NCBI GenBank assembly: GCA_031216915.1
Contig: CM062292.1
Location: 10,479,920 to 10,543,919 of the forward strand
DNA: 64,000 nucleotides
Origin: Pictodentalium vernedei
Lineage: Eukaryota; Mollusca; Scaphopoda; Dentaliida; Dentaliidae
Direction: 5' to 3'
This document shows positions 60,201 to 62,965 of the stretch, piece after piece. The first letter of the stretch is position 1, and each line of letters opens with the position of its first letter. A program made the position numbers and the translations under genes. Below the pieces are notes generated by a model. The model made no database searches. It was not told the origin of the DNA and saw only the letters and a list, made by a program, of their open reading frames with translations.

Positions 60201-62480
60201 GCACCACTTACGGAAACACTGTCTGAAAACGACTTTGGTTATGGAATCCCTTTTTCAGAAATGAGTCGTAGAGTAGTATGTGGAGTCACTCTTTTGAACA
60301 ACTGCTCTATAGCTCATTTGCTCGATGGGATTAGAGTTTTGAGAATACATGCTCCAGTTATTGGTCGATTGTCTTTTGGATTTGAACATCGTAGAGACCT
60401 TCGTTCTATTCAAGGGAGATAACCTTGTGTGGTTAGGTACAGATTATGGGAAATCAAGAAATCTGACTGGTGATTGTAAGACTTGGACGAGGGCAGAGTT
60501 CGTAACATGGGATAGTCAACGGTAGCCATCACCAGATGAACGGCTAGGGTTAGAGTACGTCTGTAATAGGCAGAAAAGTTGGGATTCTGGGAAAGTCTCA
60601 ACCAGTACTCCAGTGTAATAGAGCTGACGCCCAGGAGAAATCTCTGTCATGTAGCACTACGTGCTACTCTTATAAGACCAAAACGGGGGATTCCATATCA
60701 AATAAAGTAGTTTTGGGTGGATTTGGGGGAAATTGTTGGGTTGTTTGTGGTAATTAGTTATACTGCCATTGAATCAAGCGTACCCTATTGCACTACGTGC
60801 TACTCCTCCTCCTCCCAAAAAATGGGGAAATCCTTACCAAAATAAAGTAGTGTTTATTGATTTGGAAGGATTTTCGGGTTATTTGTGGTAATTCTAAGAA
60901 GTACAACGAACCAGCAAACTACTCCTATTTAACCGAACACACCTTTTAGAGGTTATTTGCCCTATAAGAAGGTTTCGGGTAACATGACAACCACCTGCTA
61001 TCATAGAAACTAAGATGGCGGCCTCCGGTGTCCAAAATGGACGACGGAAACACGTATCTAACAACCCGCGCTGCGCATGTGCACTAACACCAGGTATCAC
61101 AATGGTAATGCCGTCGCAAGATAACCGCTCACGCGGGACACCAGGGCAATGAAGCATGGCGTCGCAGGGTCACGGGACAATGATGTCACATGAGATCATC
61201 CAAAAAGGGTCGAAAGCCACATTACATACTATTGATGGTGTCTATATTATATGTCACGATGCGTACGCTGTTGATATACCGAACAGATGAATAGTGACAG
61301 AACATCAAAAGGTGGTGAAATAGAGAGTAATTGCTTGACTGGACTGGTTACGTGAAATAATTCATGAGAGGTGAGGGACGTTGTACAAACACGAGTGCGC
61401 GAATGCGCACGAGTGTTTTACAATGTAGTCCCTAGCCTAGAATGAATTATTTCACGTAACCAGTCCAGTCAAGCGATTACTCTTTTTATTACTTTTCATT
61501 ATTAACTATAATTATATTATTTGACCCTTTACCTAACATAACGACCAAAACCGGCCAGCGCTATTCTCAAAAATCGCCCAATTAATTTTCATTATTTTTC
61601 ATTTTTTGTCTCAAAAACACAGGTTATGACCCCATTTTTTCTCAAAAACATAAGTTATGACCCCTCACTGGAACGAGCTCTTTCCAGTGAGGGGTCATAA
61701 CCTATGTTTTTGAGAAAAAAATGAAAATAATAGTTATTCAAGAATTATTTTTTGCAAGTGTCGTCTGCTTTTCATGTTAGGTAAAGGGTTATAAAAACAA
61801 CAACAAAAAAAAAAAAAAAACAAGAAGAAAAAACAATGAAGTCCCCATTACACCTACGGCAAAGCGTCTTCGTTTGCGCGCACGGATGCATGACACAATT
61901 GTTGCTTGCATATTTCACTTGCGAATAATCCAACCCGGAAATCCCAGTAAATCACACTTTGGAAAGTAATGAAGTTCCGTTTTCTTAATTTTAAACGGGT
62001 TCAGACAGAGAACAACAGTCAAACTTTCAAACTGATTGGTACGAAATTGTATTTTTATACTACTCTACAGGACAATGCCTGCGCACATCGATGATACAAA
62101 TTGGGTAACATTTCGAAATTTCCATTTTACATGAATTTCCATACGCTTATTTTAAAATGTTTTGATAACTTTGTGAAATTAAAAGGGGTTAGTTTTCCTA
62201 TAAATCCCTTCCAATAACAAAACTTGTCAGTCATGAAAAAACCCTCATTTTTGTTTATTTGACTAGACAAGAAGCTTTTTTTGTGTTTATGTTTTGACCG
62301 TTAACGATGGGCTTTCGTTGTTCTTTCCACTGTTTTGTAAAACTACGCCTTATCATACAAATTATATATTTTGTATTTCTTTTCCAGCTACATTTCGTGC
62401 ACTACAAAAAAGACTATGGGAGTATAACTGGCTCTTTGGGTTCTTCCGATGGTTTAGCAGTTCTTGGAGTACTATTCAAG
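28682..62480 (+). CDS. secreted alpha-carbonic anhydrase, nacrein-like, 5' five exons (gene continues past the window)
   Basis: Catalyses reversible hydration of CO2 to bicarbonate; secreted members supply carbonate chemistry for shell or body fluids. Exons 28682-28730, 41828-41863, 46425-46625, 53916-54067 and 62388-62480 join without a stop into 177 codons. Residues 1-19 form a signal peptide with a hydrophobic LLRACLLVSLVGL core. The domain then starts with WSYSG..GPSHW and QSPVDL. NNGHSV supplies the proton-shuttle His (about residue 94), LHFHWG two zinc His (123, 125), GSEH the Glu106 equivalent, and ELHFVHY the third zinc His (148). A Gly/Asn-rich insert with CQC (residues 68-87) sits before NNGH, where mollusc shell-type enzymes are also expanded. 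The frame ends at DGLAVLGVLFK, about half to two thirds of a usual domain; later exons must lie beyond 64000. Family assignment is secure; a shell-matrix role is inference. Confidence 0.93.
28785..29092 (-). mobile_element. old SINE with tRNA head
   Basis: Minus strand GATGGCTTATTGGTTAGAGC followed by a box-B-like GGTTAGGTCCC and a strongly diverged version of the shared body. It starts 55 bases downstream of carbonic anhydrase exon 1. Confidence 0.65.
29244..29618 (+). mobile_element. SINE with tRNA head, 11-bp target duplication
   Basis: Box A GTGGCTCAGTAGGTAGAGG and box B TTCGAATCCC are intact. The body and AAAT tail follow. AACTGATCATA flanks the element at 29233-29243 and 29619-29629. 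A G-rich run at 29244-29263 lies between the duplication and the head and was probably added at integration or expanded later. Confidence 0.93.
30281..30372. repeat. hairpin
   Basis: AATAATCCCTGATTGGGTA and TACCCATCAGGGATTATAAT mirrored. Confidence 0.8.
30535..31995 (+). repeat. tandem satellite, unit about 335 bp, about 4.3 copies
   Basis: Landmark CTGTGGAGGG recurs at 30551, 30891, 31225, 31562 and 31893 (spacings 340, 334, 337, 331). Each unit also has TTAACCAGCCCA-like, GGGTTAA and TTGAATACCCTTATTACTTA. Units differ by roughly 15-25 percent by eye. No shared open frame. It lies in intron 1 of the carbonic anhydrase gene. Confidence 0.9.
32324..32360. repeat. (CTTT)n microsatellite
   Basis: About nine CTTT units. 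Confidence 0.9.
32540..32625. repeat. short minisatellite, GTGGACATTTTGTCC type
   Basis: Four to five diverged 15-base units: GTGGACATTATGTCC, ATGGACGTTTTGTCT, GTGGACATCAAGTCC, AGGGACATTTTGTCT. Confidence 0.85.
32908..33187 (+). mobile_element. 5'-truncated SINE
   Basis: Begins inside the body (TCCTTGGGCAAGGCACTT) and runs to an AAAT tail; no head is left. Confidence 0.85.
33514..33582. repeat. family I hairpin
   Basis: GTTCCAATGTGTTCTATGTG and complement with apex CCAGTAGAC; same motif at 55000-55060. Confidence 0.88.
33778..33907. repeat. hairpin
   Basis: ATATGGAGATTTAATACCTG with GATGTC and complement at 33859-33890; apex is ACACCTCGCCTGCG-like. Confidence 0.85.
33925..34046 (+). mobile_element. 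SINE tail fragment
   Basis: Diverged 3' end with AATGTTGTTAAGCCCCAATA and AAAC/AAAT repeats. Confidence 0.5.
34240..34880 (-). pseudogene. Ty3/Gypsy-type gag fragment
   Basis: Minus-strand pieces read a charged coiled-coil region KKLELELKRLEMRQEMKRRK followed by further Lys/Glu/Gln-rich helices, SPNRFGATKLVRLVPPF, then DKYFSQFEKVAACLQWPRDV followed by WTSLLQSVV. The last block is the start of the gag matrix/capsid-like domain of many animal Ty3/Gypsy elements (x-x-Y-F-x-x-F-E-K-V-A-x-x-x-x-W-P-x-x-x-W-x-x-L-L-Q). Several stops and frameshifts occur; no protease, RT or LTR is visible nearby. Confidence 0.7.
34981..35092 (+). mobile_element. half family C MITE
   Basis: GTACAGTCGCCGTGGACTG to AATTAATAAAGCACCTG, stopping at the apex. 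Confidence 0.78.
35249..35295 (+). mobile_element. family D end fragment
   Basis: ATACAGTACGTGGAGAGTGG followed by ACTAAATCACCCGCG, then unrelated sequence. Confidence 0.7.
35560..36190. repeat. degenerate tandem repeat upstream of K copy 1
   Basis: Three diverged units of about 120-250 bases with GGTATCCTCAAATAATACAA, CTATGTGCTAGGGCACAA and CATTGTGCCTTTTCATATAA. A related stretch lies at 60110-60190, next to K copy 5. Confidence 0.75.
36360..36806 (+). repeat. repeat K copy 1 (promoter-like module with upstream monomer)
   Basis: Monomer part: TACTATAGCACTACGTGCTA, ATAAAATGGGAAATC, GTCGGGTTGTTAGTGGTAAT. Module 36590-36806: AAGATGGCGGCC (YY1-like), TGCGCATGTGCA (NRF1-like, one mismatch), TGACGTCA (CRE), GTCACGTGAC (E-box), ending TTCCGGGG. 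Confidence 0.8.
36887..37040. repeat. hairpin
   Basis: AGAACATTTCTTTTCATGTT to complement; central CAGCAGCTTCGCTGCTT. Confidence 0.88.
37141..37215. repeat. family H hairpin
   Basis: CGTCGGCTGAGTGCTAGAAT, apex ATGTCCCATAGGGGACAT, nearly perfect. Confidence 0.88.
37751..38361 (+). mobile_element. TTAA-type MITE, family M, with minisatellite at its apex
   Basis: TTAA at 37747-37750; ends CCCTTTGAACCCCAG and GAGTTCAAAGGGG. Arms GTGGTGTAGACTAATCAATA and CAACGTGCAGC are mirrored at 38249-38290. The apex holds 15 copies of a 25-base unit. Confidence 0.85.
37871..38245. repeat. 25-bp minisatellite, 15 units
   Basis: Unit CCCCAAGGCTGTCCTTCACT plus GATAG, exactly 375 bases, almost invariant (first unit CTCC, one unit CTTGAC, one CTCC). 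Homogeneity implies recent expansion or ongoing conversion. Confidence 0.97.
38362..38904. other. intron 1 sequence, nothing recognised
   Basis: Short overlapping frames only. Confidence 0.5.
38905..39260 (-). repeat. repeat K copy 2
   Basis: Minus strand: CCAAGATGAAGGCCTCCAGT, ACGACGGAAATATGTATCAC, TGACGTCA intact at about 38991-39000, then ACTTCCAGACC at the end. Faces copy 1 head to head, 2.1 kb apart. Confidence 0.78.
39463..39603. repeat. hairpin
   Basis: AATAAACGTACAGTGTTTTC and complement; apex GACGAGCCTCTGGCGAGTC. Confidence 0.9.
39604..40857. other. intron 1 sequence, nothing firm apart from a small tandem
   Basis: Contains G-run 40563-40577 and the 40192 tandem; no coding motif. 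Confidence 0.5.
40192..40315. repeat. two-unit tandem duplication of about 62 bases
   Basis: GACTCGGATCTTATCGAACA and GACTCGAATCTTATCGAGCA, each preceded by GTGACT...AACAG. Confidence 0.7.
40858..41090 (-). mobile_element. family M MITE without the minisatellite
   Basis: Left end AACCCATTGAACTCAAGGGG; centre CAACGTGCAGCCCTGAGGCT is a simple closed hairpin; right half matches the left half of the 37751 copy in reverse (CCAGTAACATGAGACGTCAT on the minus strand). Confidence 0.8.
41205..41635. repeat. direct duplication, about 150 bases, spacing 260
   Basis: GAAGTTCTCATGAATACTTG, ATGAAAGTGTGGAACGCGCT and TTGGCACGGGCCTGT-like blocks recur at 41480-41632. It lies in intron 1, ending about 190 bases before exon 2. 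Confidence 0.8.
41828..41863 (+). CDS. carbonic anhydrase exon 2 (36-nt microexon)
   Basis: Acceptor CATTTCAG and donor CAG|GTATGT bound 36 bases that read, with the G carried from exon 1, DAASSWSYSGST, and leave one base for exon 3. WSYSG is the usual start of an alpha-carbonic anhydrase domain and joins directly to GPSHW in exon 3. The phase agrees on both sides, which makes this short exon credible despite its size. Confidence 0.85.
42095..42334 (+). mobile_element. family A MITE
   Basis: AACCCAACGAATCGGCCACA at the left, GCGTTGGGTAAAGGG at the right, core GGAACGAGCTCGTCGAGCTC. The flanking TTAA is mutated on both sides. Confidence 0.8.
42563..42880 (+). mobile_element. SINE with 5S-rRNA head, internal 3' deletion and long AAAT tail
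   Basis: The head contains GATCACCGAAGTTAAGCAAC and CGTCGAGCCC. The body stops after GAGTTACGATGTTG and jumps straight into about 50 bases of AAAT repeats (42831-42880), skipping about 110 bases of the normal 3' end. Confidence 0.88.
43030..43188. repeat. left part of a nested palindrome array (CGACAG type)
   Basis: AGCTTTGTCGCGTTTTTCTC and complement at 43157-43186 enclose GCGACAGACTGTCGC. The Harbinger element separates it from the right part. Confidence 0.8.
43458..43795 (+). pseudogene. Harbinger (HARBI1-like) transposase, N-terminal exon
   Basis: Starts MDVEIYLTLKELFSNDEE and contains RRPRGIWVHPLHTQRNIKGA, ELREDEDRFKASFRLSTTQF and ESISAEERLAICLR, the conserved N-terminal region of PIF/Harbinger transposases (W-V-H-P, R-M-S-x-x-x-F and S-x-E-E-R-L-A). 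It ends at a good donor AG|GTGAGG (43795/43796) as expected before the next exon. No continuation was found before the element ends, so the nuclease domain is missing. The frame itself has no stop. Confidence 0.85.
43893..43987. repeat. (GA)n microsatellite inside the Harbinger element
   Basis: About 95 bases, two interruptions; starts about 98 bases after the transposase donor site. Confidence 0.97.
44356..44554 (-). pseudogene. MADF/Myb-like DNA-binding accessory protein of Harbinger, first exon
   Basis: Minus-strand frame MAAKRKQDEGKLSDKD followed by EKLITLIQQNLSLYDKTES, SYKDLEVSNNMW and FNEAMG. This is the MADF pattern (x-LI-x-L-[IV]-x-x-x-x-x-LYD-x-x-x-x-x-YK-D-x-x-x-x-x-x-x-W). It ends at a donor ACAG|GTGCGT. 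Harbinger elements carry such a second gene, needed in known cases for nuclear import and end binding of the transposase. The two genes converge, which fits the known layout. Later exons are absent. Confidence 0.75.
44892..45365. repeat. right part of the palindrome array
   Basis: CGACAGTACTGTCG occurs at about 44894, 44991, 45288 with variants at 45101 and 45198, alternating with TGTCGCGTTTT and its complement. At least four overlapping hairpins can form. Confidence 0.82.
45408..45550. repeat. hairpin
   Basis: AATTGATCTGTGTTGTATT mirrored at 45525-45545; central CCGCCGCAGGCG. Confidence 0.85.
45551..46072. other. intron 2 sequence, nothing recognised
   Basis: AT-rich, no frame over 60 codons. 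Confidence 0.55.
46073..46094. repeat. G homopolymer run
   Basis: More than 20 consecutive G in intron 2; shorter runs lie at 5983-5997, 29247-29263 and 49420-49437. Confidence 0.97.
46425..46625 (+). CDS. carbonic anhydrase exon 3
   Basis: 201 bases between a TTTCTTTCAG acceptor and a G|GTAAGT donor, phase 1 at both ends. It encodes GPSHWAEMY, a Cys typical of secreted members, QSPVDL, a Gly/Asn-rich stretch GWGGSGGGNGDN, a CQC pair, and the proton-shuttle motif NNGHS. The Gly/Asn stretch is absent from cytosolic animal enzymes. Confidence 0.93.
46683..46815. repeat. repeat L, partly tandem
   Basis: GTATCTGGGAATTTCATTGG occurs twice (46692 and 46733). The second copy continues TTCAAAGACGTCACATGC as at 7789-7858, where it abuts the Tc1 fragment. 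Confidence 0.75.
47012..47071. repeat. hairpin
   Basis: TTTGCCTTGTTACAATTTAT and exact complement, apex GTGTAGGCAC. Confidence 0.92.
47211..47441 (+). mobile_element. family C MITE with deleted apex
   Basis: ACAGTACGGCCACCGTAAAC and CCAGTCCACAGCGACTGTA ends; the GC-rich apex hairpin is replaced by AATTAATGAAATTTAATGAA. Confidence 0.8.
47829..47913. repeat. hairpin
   Basis: GAATATTTCAGTTGGTCGGA and complement; apex GCGAACCTTTGGTTCG. Confidence 0.92.
48043..48072 (+). mobile_element. SINE tRNA-head fragment
   Basis: GAGCGCGATGGCTTAGTAGG resembles box A of the tRNA-headed SINE, with no body after it. Confidence 0.35.
48105..48940 (+). repeat. repeat K copy 3 with three tandem monomers
   Basis: Monomers of about 190 bases begin near 48120, 48320 and 48480 (TTCAATCGAACACACCC, CTCGGTACTATAGCACTACG, GTTTGTGGTAATTCTGCGAA). 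Module 48718-48940: AAAATGGCGGCC, TGCGTATGCGCA, TGACGTCA, GTCACGTGAC, CACTTCCGAGG. Confidence 0.82.
49310..49399 (+). repeat. repeat J hairpin fragment
   Basis: CTCGTGCCATTGCGCCTCTC and CTTCCGTGCTGGCACTCGTG match one arm of the J hairpin. Confidence 0.6.
49400..50030 (-). mobile_element. reversed, truncated copy of the 12852 hAT-like element
   Basis: CAGGGACGTGGC at 49400. GGCATAAAATTGATTCTAGT and ATTCTGGGAATTGAATATG on the minus strand match 13000-13110. The far end is rearranged (CTTGACGTGGCGACGTAACG). A G-run sits at 49420-49437. Confidence 0.75.
50392..50537. repeat. hairpin
   Basis: GTTCACTGCTCGGATTT and AAATCCGAGCAGTGAAC are exact complements; inner GGATTATTTCACGAGGCG region mirrored. 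Confidence 0.9.
50584..52015 (-). mobile_element. second Tc1-like element, TIRs and TA target duplication, decayed
   Basis: 1432 bp between imperfect inverted ends beginning TACTATTCAAAAAA, with TA on each side (50582-50583 and 52016-52017). It lies in intron 3 of the carbonic anhydrase gene, antisense to it. Ends resemble those of the 22258 element only in the first bases, and the encoded transposase belongs to a different subfamily. Confidence 0.88.
50745..51705 (-). pseudogene. Tc1-like transposase, frameshifted, catalytic residue changed
   Basis: Fragments in three frames line up with a Tc1-type transposase: RLTRDGMLRGGNRQTAVPQI (N-terminal HTH), GNVDDRRRQ linker, RLTERHIAARRNW, NVMFSDVSRFTLNFND (first Asp), FIFQDVNARTHRARVATGF, LSPDLSPIEHAWDILGRR (Glu) and LLKEWNNLSQADIGRLVRN (end). 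In the second block the family pattern is Asp-Asn-Ala-Arg; here Val precedes Asn, so the catalytic Asp looks replaced. At least two frameshifts and several stops are present. Confidence 0.85.
52044..52193. repeat. 150-bp near-perfect hairpin
   Basis: GTTGACTACGCCCATATAGT and complement; apex CCCGCCGCGAAGCGGCGGG. Confidence 0.93.
52194..53241. other. intron 3 sequence, nothing recognised
   Basis: One exact 33-base-scale duplication (GAAATAATATGAGCAGCGAA at about 52610 and 52640); otherwise unassigned. Confidence 0.5.
53242..53470 (+). mobile_element. family B MITE with collapsed apex
   Basis: CCCTTTACCTTACG to GGTAAAGGG, TTAA on the right. The apex lacks the second GTTCCAATGA arm (GAACGAGCTCGACGAGGGGT), so the hairpin is asymmetrical. 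Confidence 0.82.
53517..53669 (+). mobile_element. family B MITE with replaced left end
   Basis: The right arm and GGTAAAGGG/TTAA end are normal family B and the apex is shortened to GGAACGAGCTCGTCATAACC. The usual left end is absent; instead TTAAACCTCTGTGGGCTGAT (53489-53508) resembles a family F end. Confidence 0.65.
53916..54067 (+). CDS. carbonic anhydrase exon 4 (two zinc histidines)
   Basis: 152 bases, acceptor ATTACAG|TACAGG and donor GAG|GTAAGA. With the carried base it reads VQVNIDPN...QLHFHWGSDSSKGSEH and ends YPME in phase 0. The two His of HFHWG are zinc ligands. TACAG occurs twice at the acceptor (53911-53920). Use of the first AG keeps the frame; use of the second would remove 5 bases and break it. 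A CTGT microsatellite starts 47 bases past the donor. Confidence 0.93.
54115..54231. repeat. (CTGT)n microsatellite next to exon 4
   Basis: About 29 units with one TTGT interruption, 48 bases past the exon 4 donor. The exon frame reads on through it only by chance. Confidence 0.97.
54705..55230 (+). repeat. repeat J, left copy of a large inverted pair
   Basis: Opens with a hairpin (54708-54870, GAATGGGTTAATCGATATGG) and continues GCAATTCATTTGACAACTA, a family I hairpin (55000-55060) and AAATTTCGCTTCTGTTGAAA. Matches 58741-59195 in reverse order. Confidence 0.85.
55321..56187 (+). pseudogene. 5'-truncated LINE (CR1/L2 group) reverse transcriptase C-terminus
   Basis: 289-codon open frame covering the end of the reverse transcriptase: SKTEFLVLSG, ARNIGLILDLKLDIHINKIC, ALEKLVHSFITSHLDYCNSV, LQKVQNTAARIITG, HITPVVRQLHWLPVK, DFKILILVFKCIHKLAPVYL and VGPRLWNSLPVSAR. 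These blocks are typical of CR1/L2-type non-LTR elements. The catalytic FADD region and endonuclease lie upstream and are missing. The ATT-rich 3' end near 56155-56170 fits the short repeat tail of this group. The frame has no stop, so decay is slight. Confidence 0.9.
56449..56682. repeat. degenerate CCACTTTTGTTAC minisatellite
   Basis: About nine diverged units of 25-30 bases around CACCACTTTTGTTAC. The plus-strand 87-codon frame across it is not convincing as a gene. Confidence 0.8.
56737..57090 (+). mobile_element. old SINE with tRNA head
   Basis: GCGCGGTTGCTCAGTGGTAA and GTGAGTTTAATGCC resemble boxes A and B; then GTTGTGTTCTTGGGCAAG and a diverged body ending in an A-rich tail. Confidence 0.8.
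57355..57740 (-). repeat. repeat K copy 4
   Basis: Minus strand AAGATGGCGAGGCC, TGCGCGTGCGTA, TGACGTCA intact, CTTCCGGTCATGTGAC; monomer remains at 57590-57740. Confidence 0.78.
58105..58738 (-). pseudogene. second LINE reverse transcriptase tail (CR1/Jockey group), frameshifted
   Basis: On the minus strand, in several frames: ACNKAEYLGVNIHKCRKWNH and HINQGTEKANYTLAFL, SIWDPHKAENIRKLEMVQRR followed by AARIIF, WPSLRERRDRANATRLYRIV, LIDIPSYILVPHH, then FLGPYARTITCQKAFVPDGI followed by RIWDSLPSAP. The order matches the thumb and C-terminal region of CR1/Jockey-group LINEs. It carries at least two frameshifts and two stops. It differs clearly from the 55321 element and lies in opposite orientation. 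Confidence 0.82.
58741..59195 (-). repeat. repeat J, right copy
   Basis: Contains the hairpin 59028-59189 (GAATGGGTTAATCGATGTGG) and, on the minus strand, GCAATTCATTTGACAACTAC and AAATTTCGCTTCTATTT. The family I hairpin is reduced to one arm here. Confidence 0.85.
59455..61215. mobile_element. foldback element ended by K copies 5 and 6
   Basis: K module on the minus strand (59480-59710; AAGATGGAGGCCTCC, TGCGCTTGCGCA, GTCACGTGAC) is followed by monomers (59720-60010); then after about 600 bases come monomers on the plus strand (60600-60955) and module copy 6 (60960-61200; AAGATGGCGGCC, TGCGCATGTGCA). Long inverted ends made of an outer unique module and inner tandem units recall Foldback-type elements. 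The middle holds no recognised frame. Confidence 0.65.
61322..61973 (+). mobile_element. composite repeat P2
   Basis: Same hairpin, same nested MITE at the same place and same right end as P1; inserted within repeat G. The MITE must have entered P before the two copies separated. Confidence 0.82.
61525..61788 (+). mobile_element. family B MITE (nested in P2) with small internal duplication
   Basis: Ends CCCTTTACCTAAC and GGTAAAGGG. The block TTTTTTCTCAAAAACATAAG repeats a preceding similar block at 61603-61640. It occupies the same position in P2 as 20575 does in P1. Confidence 0.83.
62388..62480 (+). CDS. carbonic anhydrase exon 5 (third zinc histidine)
   Basis: 93 bases, exactly 31 codons, acceptor TTTTCCAG and donor AAG|GTATAG. 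It begins LHFVHYKKDYGS and ends DGLAVLGVLFK, matching the third zinc His and the DGLAVLG motif of the family. No next exon (a VG..NP continuation) is visible in 62481-64000, which holds a TG repeat and an antisense Penelope-like element. Confidence 0.92.
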
Positions 62481-62659
62481 GTATAGATGCATCTAAAAAT
62501 GAATCGCTAAAGTTTTCTATCTTATTATTTATGAGTATAAAAAGGGGAAACATCGTTACAGCATCACTGTTAGTTGGAAGATCTACTGACTGAAACTTCT
62601 CTTTTCTGAACCTTTTCTTACAATTCAGGCTGCAGCATCGTTACTATATTCAGTGATAG

Positions 62660-62703
62660 TGTGTGTGTGTGTGTGTGTGTGTGGGTTTGTGTGTGTGTAT
62701 GTG

Positions 62704-62735
<32 letters not shown>

Positions 62736-62757
62736 TGCGTGGTGTGTGCGTGCGTGT
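62660..62757. repeat. (TG)n / (TGCG)n microsatellite
   Basis: TG run, then TGCG units at about 62717-62740, with TGTG on both sides; 180 bases past the exon 5 donor. Confidence 0.95.
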
Positions 62758-62965
62758 TTGAGGTTAAAAAATCGCACTGACACAGACATTTCCTACTGAA
62801 ACGTTTTTTTCTTTTAATATGCCGCTGAAAAATTGTTTTCATTTACTGAACTCTGATGGGTTTCAAACATAACAAAAAATTACATACAATTGATTTAAAC
62901 TAAGTGATGAGTTTAGGAACTGGTAAAACTGACTGGCAAAAATTGATGTTATTCATTGATGGGCT

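Larger units (their letters stand above)
61235..62245 (+). mobile_element. repeat G copy 3, interrupted by composite P2
   Basis: TATGTCACGATGCGTACGCT at the left; CAGTCAAACTTTCAAACTGA and GGTAACATTTCGAAATTTCC at the right; P2 lies between. Confidence 0.7.

Noticed and set aside
62624..62660. Possible sixth carbonic anhydrase exon after TTACAATTCAG
   Set aside because: Reads AAASLLYSVI-like residues, not the expected VG..NP continuation, and runs into the TG repeat.
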